Assembly (NCBI GenBank): GCA_946803715.1
Contig: CAMPET010000391.1
Location: 2,341 to 48,583 of the forward strand
Direction: 5' to 3'
Origin: Beroe ovata
Lineage: Eukaryota; Ctenophora; Nuda; Beroida; Beroidae
DNA: 46,243 nucleotides
The position numbers and the translations under genes are program-made. How positions within the stretch are numbered: position 1 is the stretch's first letter; each line of letters starts with the position of its first letter. Positions 35,001 to 43,907 of the stretch are shown here, piece by piece. Below the pieces are notes generated by a model. The model had not been told where the DNA came from and ran no database searches. It worked only from the letters and a program-made list of their open reading frames with translations.

Positions 35001-35831
35001 GCTCTTTAGCAGTCATTCGTAGATCAAATAACAGAGAATACGGAGAATTTTAGGAGATAGTAGAATATGGAGAGATATATTCTGTAGGGTGTACGGGATT
35101 TCACAGAATAACTGTCGCCGATGGAATGAAATTTTTGTACTGATATTTTCCATCGCCCGATCTAATATCATCTAAATCTGCAGGTCAAGATTTGGTTCCA
35201 GAACAGACGTGCTAAATGGAAGAGGGAGATGGCCCAGAAAGGAATTGATACCAACCAACAGAACCTGAACATTCCTAGTAAGTTGACGGGAAGATTGAAG
35301 AAACACACCTATGAATCCGAGAGAACTGTTCCTCAACTGCTCAACAAATCATCCCATATATGGACTAATCCCCTCCTCCTCAGACAGCCACCTTGACTCG
35401 GATCTATTCGGTGGATATGGAGTTCCACTCTCCTCCTCTGCCAACATGATCCACGGTCCCGGACTCCCCGGTTACCACCATCCTCATCTCCAACATCCGC
35501 TAGCCGCGGCCAATGGACCTGCCCTCAACGTCAGCTACCCTCAGTCACCTTCTCCCCATTTCGGTGAGTTTCCGGGAAATATTTCCTTATGTTTGATAAA
35601 GTATGGAAATGATCTTGAATCGGTACCGATGTAAGCATAGTCATCCCTCTTTAATGAGCATATTCTAATTTCCCATCTCTCATTTTCTAACCCGATTTCT
35701 CTGGTTCAGGCGGCGCTCTTCCAACCATGGCTGGAAACGGTCCACTCTACTCAACCGTTCCCGGTTTCCCTCAGCCAATGGCGCAGTGCCGGTCTCAATA
35801 CGGCAACATACAACGCTCTCCCCTCTCCTGA
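23667..35831 (+). CDS. ANTP-class (NK-like) homeodomain transcription factor, seven exons, 375 aa
   Basis: Exons: 23667-24156, 30200-30271, 33413-33494, 33969-34056, 35184-35277, 35384-35563, 35710-35831. All introns are GT-AG, phases join (1,1,2,0,1,1) and the coding length is 1128 bp. The homeodomain is residues ~201-260, with helix 1 QLFRLERRF, then [20 protein letters not shown], and recognition helix [15 protein letters not shown] with the invariant W48, F49, N51 and R53 and a Gln at position 50. It should bind TAAT-type sites in the nucleus. The N-terminal ~160 residues are Ser/Thr/Pro-rich with IKKEP (residues 19-23), a match to the SUMO/synergy-control consensus. Exon 2 encodes a basic linker with VSWYSWV. 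The C-terminus is Pro/Gly/His/Ser-rich. ATG 23667 is the first after an in-frame TAA at 23607; ATG 23712 (GACCATGG) has the better context. The family (Msx-like, Hex, Noto, NK6) is unresolved by eye. Confidence 0.88.
25347..25373. repeat. TG microsatellite
   Basis: A TGTGTG run with a CGTG interruption, inside intron 1. Confidence 0.9.
25464..25592. repeat. compound TG / GTTT microsatellite
   Basis: TGTGTG tracts alternate with GTTTGTTTGTTTG tracts over ~130 bp. Confidence 0.95.
26005..26087. repeat. CA microsatellite with internal n
   Basis: About 40 CA units are seen, with one undetermined base at 26024 and CGCACG interruptions near the end. Confidence 0.95.
27541..27662. repeat. ~31-bp G-rich minisatellite
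   Basis: Three to four copies of a unit containing GGGATAAATTAGGGGGAGTA and GGAGTTTG lie immediately before the larger duplication. Confidence 0.8.
27663..28344. repeat. ~0.33 kb tandem duplication separated by n
   Basis: The block 27663-27984 (starting GGAAGGGGCTAGGTTGAAT, ending CGTTGAACAATGTGATAAA) is repeated at 27986-28344, with an undetermined base exactly between the copies. Differences include a ~23-bp insertion (containing AAGTCCCACCACACTCTGTC) and short indels in the second copy. The location of the n suggests that two alleles were joined head-to-tail by the assembler. A real tandem duplication is possible. Confidence 0.85.
29434..29479. repeat. TG microsatellite
   Basis: The TG run is interrupted by TCCGATG and TATG. 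Confidence 0.95.
30200..30271 (+). CDS. exon 2 of the homeobox gene (72 bp, phase 1-1)
   Basis: This small cassette encodes 24 residues, [18 protein letters not shown] followed by GEIVKK, between the Ser/Thr/Pro-rich exon and the homeodomain exon. It is bounded by TGTGTCCACAG and AAAAAAG|GTAAGG. Because it is a multiple of three with equal phases, it could be skipped without a frame change. The tryptophan pair and basic tail could form an interaction or nuclear-localisation segment; this is inference. Confidence 0.7.
30657..30718. repeat. TG-rich microsatellite
   Basis: The tract has TGTGTG interrupted by CTGCTG, TTTG and TATG. Confidence 0.9.
32239..32252. promoter_or_regulatory. X-box-like palindrome in intron 2
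   Basis: GTTGTCATGGTTAC lies 17 bp after an ACACGTGAC E-box, the same pairing as at 8.1, 12.0 and 16.2 kb. Confidence 0.35.
33056..33069. promoter_or_regulatory. X-box-like palindrome in intron 2
   Basis: GTTACCATGACAAC differs from the X-box consensus at one arm position. Confidence 0.35.
33495..33968 (+). other. intron 3 of the homeobox gene, inside homeodomain codon 15
   Basis: The donor is TTCAG|GTTAGA and the acceptor CTACCTATCCCAG. It is phase 2, splitting the Arg codon just before LERRF. Two TCACGTGAT sites lie at ~33534 and ~33563, each within a near-repeat ending CATGTATGGGCATTGCT. Confidence 0.85.
34057..34070 (+). promoter_or_regulatory. perfect X-box consensus at the 5' splice site of intron 4
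   Basis: GTAACCATAGCAAC begins exactly at the intron donor after homeodomain residue 44. It matches GTNRCC-N2-RGYAAC at every defined position. It may be an intronic RFX site, or a coincidence of the donor GTAAC. Confidence 0.45.
34622..34670. repeat. TG microsatellite
   Basis: The TG run has TTTG and GGTG interruptions, inside intron 4. Confidence 0.95.
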
Positions 35832-36380
35832 GAGCATGTGCGAACACGTGGCATATAACGCGTTAACACGAGAGCAGCAAGGGAGAATCAGATGGGAGAT
35901 GGATGAGATATTATAGGAGATGCGTCTCTTCCTCAATGTAATAACATCAACCAAATTCAGTTGACAGTCAAATTTGGAGTTATGGAGACAATTAGAGTTA
36001 TTCATGGTGATTATTTAGCCATTTTTGGGCTGCCATATTGTTGCCAGATGAACATATTGAAATTGATGTGTGTAAAAGGTTGTGAGGTATTCTTCGATGA
36101 TTTGATTCTCTGTAACGATAGGGCAGATTTCATGATTTATGGCGATGTTTGGATCTTCCAAATCCATCTATTTCCACCACATTATCATAATCAATATCTC
36201 CAATTAACTTGATGGGGAAACCCTACGCACTATGAGACTGATTTACTTTTAGTTCGATTTTACTTGATGTTAAGTACTAGTAGTTTAAAATTGTATATCA
36301 TAACCAAATAATATTAATATGAACTTGAACTCAAGAAATGAGTTTGCGTCTGTTCTTAAAGTTAAAGTCGATCTTTGGCG
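35832..36380 (+). other. probable 3' UTR and downstream flank of the homeobox gene
   Basis: The sequence after the TGA is AT-rich, with no canonical AATAAA that I can see before the foldback repeats at 36.38 kb. The polyadenylation site is therefore undetermined. Confidence 0.4.
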
Positions 36381-36390
36381 GATGTCATCA

Positions 36391-36490
36391 GTCCACTGTT
36401 TCTTGCGCGCGGCGCGCGCGCCTCCATCGAAGGCCTGTTTCTAAAAGTTTCGGTCTTCGATGAAAGCGCCGCGCATAAGAAACAGTGCAC
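36391..36490. repeat. foldback element with ACTGTTTCTTGCGCGCG ends
   Basis: The left arm CACTGTTTCTTGCGCGCGGC then CTCCATCGAAGGCC pairs with the right arm TCTTCGATGAAAGCGCCGCG then TAAGAAACAGTG. It forms a ~95-bp imperfect hairpin. The second hairpin at 36731 has the same ends. Confidence 0.8.
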
Positions 36491-36599
36491 ATGCAGACTG
36501 AGACACTGACAGTGACCGATAACATCCGGCAATGTTCAACTTCATGTTCCTCGCACGCGACGCCCGTCTCCATCGGATGCGCGCGTTGTCGCTGTCAGA

Positions 36600-36725
36600 T
36601 CGCAGATTGGTCCCGCGTATGCACACGTTGCGCGCCCCTGTTCTACTCAGTGAACTGAAAAAACCACGGAGCTGAGACCGAAACGCGAAGCGCGCGCGGG
36701 GTATCTTGGTCACGCAGCGCGAGAA
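36600..36725. repeat. foldback-family core, copy related to 2.76-2.86 kb
   Basis: ACACGTTGCGCGCCCCTGTT, then CTACTCAGTGAACTGAAAAA, GCGCGCGCGG, and GGTCACGCAGCGCGAGAAC match in order the reverse complement of the 2.76-2.86 kb core. Confidence 0.75.
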
Positions 36726-36730
36726 CATGT

Positions 36731-36817
36731 CTACTGTTTCTTGCACGCGGCGCGCGCCTTCATCGAAGGCCGAAACAGGCCTTTGATAAAGGCGCGCGCG
36801 CGCAAGAAACAGTGGAC
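36731..36817. repeat. near-perfect foldback hairpin
   Basis: CTACTGTTTCTTGCACGCGG then CGCGCGCCTTCATCGAAGGCC pairs with GGCCTTTGATAAAGGCGCGC then GCGCAAGAAACAGTGGAC. The arms are about 38 bp with a very short loop. The terminal motif CCACTGTTTCTTGCGCGCG is shared with the neighbouring hairpin and with 37075-37095. Confidence 0.85.
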
Positions 36818-36904
36818 AGATATTGATAACATCCGGCATGTCAATTTTAGTTGCTAGCCGCGCGCGCAAGAAACGTGATCAGCAGAGGCCGTGGGTGAAT
36901 ATAA

Positions 36905-37165
36905 CTTTAAACTGTGCACACGTCACGTTGCGCGCCCGTGTTCTATTCAGTGAACTGAAAAGTCGTAGAAAGGAGACGCGCAGTGCAGTGCGCGCGGAGT
37001 ATTTGGGTCACTCAGCGCGGGAACACTTAAAACTCGTAGTCGTCAGGCGACTCCAGACCGCTGATGCATTACCGTGCGCGCAAGAAACAGTGGACAGATA
37101 ACATCCGGCAACTCCGCGCGCGCTGGGCGTCTTTTTTTCGACTTTTTAGATCACATAGTATAATA
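36905..37165. repeat. long foldback element, third copy of the family core
   Basis: The left arm (CACGTTGCGCGCCCGTGTTC, CAGTGAACTGAAAAGTCGTA, GCGCGCGGAGTATTTGGGTC) is partly mirrored by the right arm ACTCCGCGCGCGCTGGGCGT ... CGACTTTTTAGATCAC at 37112-37155. The phrase GACCGCTGATGCA (37054) also occurs beside the 2.7-3.0 kb copy (2980). Confidence 0.75.
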
Positions 37166-37169
37166 TCAA

Positions 37170-37658
37170 TGATCAATAAGGGCGCGATCAACAATCATGA
37201 TGGGGCGCGGCTGAATGCTGACGGCTATGTGTACCGTAGGTGTGCAATTACATTACAAAATTACATCAAATTTAAAAGATACAACTATACAATTACAAGG
37301 TACTTGCAAGCTTTCAGATACTGATAGTCATCAGATAATGATATTCAGATTAAGTCATTAAGTCAATTTGATTCAGATTAAGTAAGTCAATTTGAATTTC
37401 AAACAACTGAAATCACTAAAAATTGAATAATCTAAATTACTAGAAATCAAACTTCAAATTCAAAATAAAATTGAACTGAATGTGATCACTAATCCGTTTC
37501 GATACAATTTATAAACTGCAAATATCTGCCAGTGCCAAAGTAATATCTATAATTAATCTGCCGAAAAGATTTCATTCCATTATCAATATAATTCCAATGA
37601 CAATTGGCCCACTTTTAAGTTGAACATTTCATTAATTATTAAAATTTCGAGTTCACTT
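37170..37658. other. AT-rich spacer
   Basis: The sequence has repeated short phrases around TCAGATTAAGT and AAGTCAATTTGA (37345-37395) but no gene. Confidence 0.4.
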
Positions 37659-37828
37659 TCAGAATTGAAGAATATAGCAGAGTTTGTTCAACTTCATGCT
37701 GTAGTATAACATAACTCTCTGGTAGGCTGCAATTGTAACCAGTGGCACCGTGCACAGTGTGAAATAGATCGTGTTTGTCACTTCCGCCATGACATAATGA
37801 CGTGTCGTCGTGTCGATGTTCTCTCGGC
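37659..37828 (-). CDS. possible 3'-terminal exon with a hydrophobic segment
   Basis: The acceptor CCGTTCTCAATTTCAG (37829 upwards) is followed by a phase 1 frame open for 56 codons to a TGA at 37661-37659. It encodes RENIDTTTRHYVMAEV, then the hydrophobic NTIYFTLCTVPLVTIAAY, then QRVMLYYSMKLNKLCYIL. This would suit a transmembrane helix followed by a basic cytosolic end. Upstream exons should lie to the right on the minus strand, but I could not link one. No family is recognised. Confidence 0.38.
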
Positions 37829-37879
37829 CTGAAATTGAGAACGGGGATTAACTTGCACTTTGAATTCGAAAACATGGAC

Positions 37880-38160
37880 GATTTTCAAATATCAACAAAT
37901 ATTGAACTGTAAGAGTGCTGTGGCCCGCCTCCCTTTATCGTCGGAGTTAACGTGCAAACAGGCTGGCGCCACTCAGCCTGCCTCCCTCGGCCTTACACTT
38001 GTTGACAAAGCCACAGCCAAGTGAAAATAGCTCGGAGTTAAGCACGAAGCGGGGATAACTCTTCAAGTCGTTATCGTTCATTTTCCATATCTAACACCAA
38101 CACTGGAACTGTCTAGAACGGTCATCTGATCTGGAACGAGTAGGCAGTTCTTCAGCGCTA
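37880..38160. other. spacer, no feature seen
   Basis: No repeat or exon is supported. Confidence 0.4.
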
Positions 38161-38670
38161 ACGTGGTCTTTGTTGTTCTTTCTTTGGTTTTATTCTTTGT
38201 TTTCGCCTTTGTTCTTCTTAATCCTTTTCTTCGTCTTTGTTCTTTTTTTCGGTTTTGTTCTTTTTTCTTCGCATCTGTTCTTCTCTCTTCACCTTTGTTC
38301 TTCTTTCTTCGCCTTTGTTCTTCTTTCTTCGCATCTGTTATTTTTTCTTCGCCTTTGTTCTTCTTTCTTCGTCTTCGTTGTTCTTCCTTATACGGTTTTG
38401 TTCTTCACCTTTGTTCTTTGTTCTTCTCTCTTCACCTTTGTTCTTCTTTCTTCGTCTCTGTTCTTCTTTCTTCACCTTTGTTCTTCTGTCTTCGTTGTTT
38501 ATTCTTATACGGTTTTGTTCTTCACCTTTGTTCTTTGTTCACCTTTCTTCGTCTTAATTGTTCTTTGTTCGCTATTTTTTTTCATCCTTCGTTTTCGTTC
38601 TTCGTCTTAGTTCTTCTTTCTTCGCCGTTGTTTTTCTTTCTTCATTGTCGATCTTCGTTCTTCTTTCACC
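38160..38670. repeat. polypyrimidine minisatellite (TTCTTC-rich)
   Basis: Units such as TTCTTCTTTCTTCGCCTTTG recur with slippage over ~500 bp. The strand is almost purine-free. Open frames here translate to Phe/Leu/Ser repeats and are not genes. Such tracts can form triplex DNA. Confidence 0.9.
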
Positions 38671-39125
38671 TCACTTCACTGCACCTCACTGACCGTCACT
38701 GCACTTCACCTCACCTCACCTTACTACACGTGATTGCACAACACTTCACGTCATCTCGCTTCACTGCACAATATACTTCACTTCACTACACCTTACTTCA
38801 CTTCACCTCACTTGACTACACCTCACCTCACATCACATCACTGCACTTCACCTTTCTGCACTCCACTACATAACACTTCACTGCACCTCACCTCACATCA
38901 CGTCACTGCACCTCACTTCACCTTACTATACTACACTGCACAACACTGCACTTTACTTCACTCCACTTCACTTGACTACACTTCACTGCACCTCACTTCA
39001 CCTTACTATACTTCACTGCACTACACTACATAACACTTCACTGCACCTCACCTCACATCACATCACTGCATTTCACCTTTCTGCACTACACAACACTTCA
39101 CTGCACCTCACTCCACTTTACACAT
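38671..39125. repeat. CACTT/CACTG-type 5-bp-based tandem repeat
   Basis: Near-continuous CACTTCACTGCACCTCAC-like sequence shows higher-order repetition; for example TACATAACACTTCACTGCAC recurs at ~38868 and ~39028. It directly follows the TTCTTC tract. Confidence 0.9.
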
Positions 39126-39270
39126 TACTGTAGTATAGGAAACTTCACAAGATCATCAATATAACTACCGGGCAACACAGTGGTAAAACAGTTTTACACG
39201 AAAATGTTCGTACCTTGGTTAGTCAAGTGAGTTAAGTGAACAGGGAACACCGATGATGCAGAATTTAATC

Positions 39271-39369
39271 AAAACCTTGGCGTGCAAAAACCTTGGCGTG
39301 CAAAATTTCGACGTGCAAAACCTTGACGTACAAAACCTCGACGTACGAAACCTTGGCGTGCTAAACCTG
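39271..39369. repeat. ~15-bp minisatellite AAAACCTTGGCGTGC
   Basis: There are about six diverged units, with variants TTTCGACGTGC, CTTGACGTAC and CTCGACGTAC. Confidence 0.85.
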
Positions 39370-39477
39370 TTAATTAATACTGCATCACCATTGAACCGTG
39401 TCCAACAAACATATTCGGGTGGGTTCTAGATTTTCGAGAAACAACAGTTTTACCACCATCTTACCCGGAAGAGACAG

Positions 39478-39768
39478 GAACAGGACAAAAACTGACAAAA
39501 AACTGACAAAAAACTGACAGAGCAGACAAGAACAAAAAGTCATTGAATAGAATACGTGAAGTAAAATGGACCTATCTAGGGGTAGTCGAATACGGAATGA
39601 GCCGAGCTATTAAATCAAGGAATTTACAGAAACAGGACAAAAAACTGACAAGGGACAGAGCAGACAAGAACAAAAATTCATTGAATAGAATACGTGAAGT
39701 AAAATAGACCAATCTAGGGGTAGTCGAATACGGAATGAGCCGAGCTATTAAATCAAGGAATTTACAAA
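39478..39768. repeat. ~145-bp direct tandem duplication
   Basis: The block from ACAGGACAAAAACTGAC to TTAAATCAAGGAATTTACA is present twice (about 39478-39628 and 39629-39768). The copies are about 95% identical apart from a ~12-bp length difference in the ACTGACAAAA stretch. Confidence 0.9.
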
Positions 39769-39769
39769 T

Positions 39770-40720
39770 GTTTCGTATATACATAGTTACATACATTGTC
39801 AGTACCTAAAATTTGAATGAAGTAGTGTTGTAAAATTTATGAAATCATGGAATATACGAACAACTAAATAAATCATACAAAACAAAGGCATTTCATCAGA
39901 ATAATGAATAGAGTGGATGGTCTCTCGACTCAACTTAGGCTACCTGATATTGTCCATCTGATCCAATATGACTGTTAATGACTGCTTTGGTCGACGAGGC
40001 CTGGAATGAAGAACTGAATAATTCATTTATTCATTGTTTGAGAATGGAATAATGCGATCATCACAATAAAACGCTATTCTCTAATTATCTTGACATGAAA
40101 AAGAAGATACTACCTTCCCGAGGTGATGCTGCAGGCACAAAGTAGAGATTCCAGGCGAAGTGTCAAGCGGTGTCACGGTTCCAGGAAGAGGTCTGAAAAA
40201 TTGAATAATCAAACAGATGGATATAATATGGTGGGATCAGAGTGATTTCGGTTATCAACACCAAAATGAATACCTCACCTGAGATAAGTCAAACCGGGTC
40301 AAGATTCTAGGCTGTGTGTCAAGCAGATCCAGGCAGCTTGTAAAGGGGCGGTGTCAAGCGATTCCAGACGATATCATCACATGAGGAAAAGAAGTTTATT
40401 AGTAATAAGAATCATGCCCTGCTCAGGGAGAAAGGTAAGGAGCTGCGAAAGAGTGTTAGTTCGATAATTGAGGTGGACATTGAGGTGAACAATTCTCACC
40501 TTTTCTCCTCTTCTCCTTTCTTTAATACTAACCCAGCTCGTCTCTAGTACTTCTTCATTCAGTGATGATGATGGTGACATGAAAATATACGGATATGGTT
40601 AGTAAAACATAAACACAAAGATGTGACCCTGAAAGAGTGTTAGTATACCTGTAGGGGAATAGCGTTAGTGTACCTGGAAGAGAGTGTTAGGTGTACAGGA
40701 CTAACTTAACCTACCAAATT
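39770..40720. other. sparse region; one weak minus exon candidate
   Basis: The only exon-like signal is on the minus strand around 40580-40500, where SLNEEVLETSWVSIKERRR precedes a donor AAAAG|GTGAGA. No acceptor is certain, so it is not called. A CAAGCG/CCAGG phrase recurs at ~40150-40370. Confidence 0.3.
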
Positions 40721-40726
40721 TTTCGC

Positions 40727-40808
40727 GATCGGACGGGCTTGCCAGCCCCACCCCCCAATAACAAATTAATAGCAGACGGGCTTGCCAGCCCCACCCCCCA
40801 GTAACAAG
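40727..40808. repeat. ~45-bp direct duplication
   Basis: GACGGGCTTGCCAGCCCCAC followed by CCCCCA(A/G)TAACAA occurs at 40733 and 40777. Confidence 0.85.
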
Positions 40809-40809
40809 T

Positions 40810-43680
40810 ACTTACCGTTGCTGGAGCTTGTATAGATGATATATTACACTAACCTATCTAGAAACGTGCGGTGCTCGTGCGAACCCTAAGCTAGGTATTC
40901 ATAGTATATGATATTCATAGGATATACCTGAAACAAATACACAATTGCTGCCGACTCACAAAAGAGCTGACTGGTACACACTCCCTCATTTCACGCTATG
41001 GAGTAAATCGACACTGGCCTGTATTAACCCATAACGTGAGACACTCAGAGTGAATACCATGGTCAACTCCCCGAGAGTAGGGCAGAAAAAGATGTCATAA
41101 CCAAAACCAATGCAGAATGATGTCAAGAAAATATGGTAATACGGAAGGTTTTGGTGATGGCATCAGAATGGTACCCGAGTGAAAGTTTATTGAGAAAGCC
41201 AATAAACTATTTAAAGGAGCTAGGTAAAATCTACCTAAGTAGTTCAATAAATCTCTAAGAGAGCGGGATGGGTTGTGAAGTGGTGTAAAATAGTGAAAAA
41301 TCAATAGAAATAATGAATGTCAGTCAAATATTGCCAGCCCCGGGTTAGAGGTTCTCACTTTTTCATTTATATGTTACAATCTGATACCTGATTAAAAGGA
41401 AACGACGACATTATCATATTCATACTTTCATAGCACTTACTGTGCCCATTCCATATACATAGCACTCACTGTGCCCATTCCAAATCCATCATTTTAAGCT
41501 AATACTGACCGCACATAATTGTGCCCTGAAATATGAAAAACCCGGGGTAAAATAATTTAACTCTCGTCTATAACCTGAGTGGTTTCCTCGTTAAGTTACT
41601 ATTAATGCTCACAATGAGCCCTTGTACATTCAAAATGAGGAAAAGCAGATAAATTAAATCAAACTGGAAACTACATTCAATGTTTTCCCAAATGATGCCA
41701 TAGCCTAAAAAGCCTTAGCTGAGATGAAATTCTCCCCAATCTTGTAATGGATCGATTGCGCGCCGTGCACGCGCACTGAAACCAAATTACCTTGTATATT
41801 GTAATTTAGGTACTTAAAAAGTCAAAATTACAATACATAAATACAATAAACCATATCACAATAAACCTAATTACAACATACAAATTGTAATTTGGTTCCA
41901 ATGTGCATCAAGACGCGTATCCGACCATCCCAAAATCAGGGGGCCCAAGCGTACGCAAGGCTTACCGTGGAGAACACTCCAGTGAGAACCTTCTTATAGT
42001 ATGTGGATCTCCAATTCAAGGAGACATGACAGGCAAGTTCGACTCCCTGCCTGGCCCAGACGAACTGACGAAACGAGGCCGCCGGGGATGAACAGCGGGG
42101 AGATGGTCCGAATGCTCACCGGGGCCCATACAGGCACCCAATTCACAGCAGATTGTGACGAACATTACCTTCTAGGGGTCTGACAAATGGCGCCAAATGG
42201 GGAAACATCGCAGCTATAGAGACCACTCTGATATTTAAGCGGGCGATGCCCGTGAAATGATTAAATTAAGTGTCCCTCACGTGTTACAACCACAATATTT
42301 CTGGAATCAGGATAGAGAAAATGATAGAGCCCTCTAACTTAGTTACCCAAAGGACGTGAAGAATGTCCTGACAACAATCCACTCAGGTTAAATAAACCTA
42401 GTTAGAATGATGATCATAGAGAATCGATTATGAATATAACATGAATACAATGATAGAAAGTATAAATATTGGTGGGACTAGGATATCTAATACATCTTAC
42501 CCCAACTATCCAACCCTATCTATCCAGTAAACGTAATTAAAGATCCCAAAAACCATATTAAACCTGCCTTCTAGTTAAAAACTCCTATTCAAACCCTTTT
42601 AACCTACACAACGACAAAATATAATACCAGTTAACTACAGCTAGGTGAGAGTGACATGACGGTGACCAAATTGTGGGATGGCGGGTACCATTCTCATTAA
42701 GGTAAGTGTGACGATAAAAATCAATCAATAAATAAATAAGGCAACTCTCATCCCAAGGGAGAAGAACTGACTTCAAACCAACCACAGTCGCCAATCAGCC
42801 CGAAAAGATAGTAGAAATCAACTAAAAAAGCAAAGAGACAGCCACTTTTTCGCTAACCTCCCCCTTAATTAATCAATCCCTATCCAAAAAATTACAGAAC
42901 CGAATTCCCAAATACCCGTTCCCTGAACTAAAATTCGGGCATCATGGAAACTGCTACGAGCACACACATACAGACGGACAGATCTTACTTCGTCTACCCT
43001 GACAATTTGTCTAGAGTAGACTCGTTACACGCTGATAGCCCGCTCGTCTAATCCACTCGTCAAGTCCTCTCGTCTCGTCCTCTTCTTCTTTTCTGGAGAA
43101 GTAAATTAGTGACAAGTCATCTCGGGGGTCAGAGTTCAATAATGCCACCTCAAACAATCGTCGTATCACTGTTATTATGTGTTAGAGGAGTGGGAAGGAT
43201 GGAGACTAGAGAAGGGAGATGATGATCATAGACAAGCAAACTGAAAAGGGATGGAAAAATGTGCATTGTGCTCTGGTAAGATGTTTTTGGTGTTGTGCAT
43301 TGAGAACTGTGCCTCAAAAAATTTAAAGTAAAATGGGCTGCAAAAAATGGGATATAGGAAAATCATTATGTTGTTGTGAGAGTGGTGAATTGAGTCCGTT
43401 TCTTCAATCAGATTAAGAGTTCGTTATTCCACCAATCCCGCAATCCACAAACCCCGTAATCATTCCACCAATCCCATGATGATGATGCAGTTTACTTCTT
43501 GTCCACAGAAATAGCCAATTTCTCAGGGTCCATTATGTTCAGAGTCCAGGGTTTTCCTGTCCATAGGGCTTTCCTCCAACCCTTGCTGTCTATTATCATA
43601 GTCTTCCTGACCAAGCTTATTATTCCTAGAGTTTCAGTCTATTCCATCATATAACCAATCACACCAATTCTTCAATAATT
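40810..43680. other. mostly unannotated AT-rich region
   Basis: A short duplication (CATAGCACTTACTGTGCCCA / CATAGCACTCACTGTGCCCA) lies at 41429 and 41458. A CpG patch lies at 41757-41782. A GC-richer block at 41930-42240 has a 62-codon plus frame without splice support. No gene is convincing. Confidence 0.3.
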
Positions 43681-43907
43681 CCATTCAGTCCTCATATCCA
43701 TTGTTTATTTCAGAGATCTCCTCCGTCAAGAAATCATCATCCGTCTTTCCAGACGTGGTTAAAAAGAAACAGAAAACCGTGCTTCGAAAACCGGGCATAT
43801 GTGGACGAATGCAATGCTCATGAGAAAAATGGTCTGCGGGGTGCTTGCCAGCACCGCTAAGTCGCAGGAAAAAACGGCCATTGTGGAAATGAAGTATAAA
43901 ATCTAAC

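Larger units (their letters stand above)
34057..35183 (+). other. intron 4 of the homeobox gene (homeodomain 44/45)
   Basis: This is a phase 0 intron between Gln44 and Val45, the classic intron position shared by many ANTP-class homeobox genes. It contains a CGCGCGCGC tract at ~34226 and a TG tract at ~34622. Confidence 0.85.

Noticed and set aside
36441-36869. 142-codon minus-strand open frame
   Set aside because: It arises from the CpG-rich foldback repeats; the Arg/Ala richness comes from CGCGCG tracts.
38163-38873. 236-codon plus-strand open frame
   Set aside because: It is a translation of the TTCTTC and CACTT tandem repeats (Phe/Leu/Ser strings). Several frames are open at once for the same reason.
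41903-42183. GC-richer block with two overlapping ~60-codon plus frames
   Set aside because: I considered it as a retroelement or exon fragment. I found no splice sites, motif or repeat structure.
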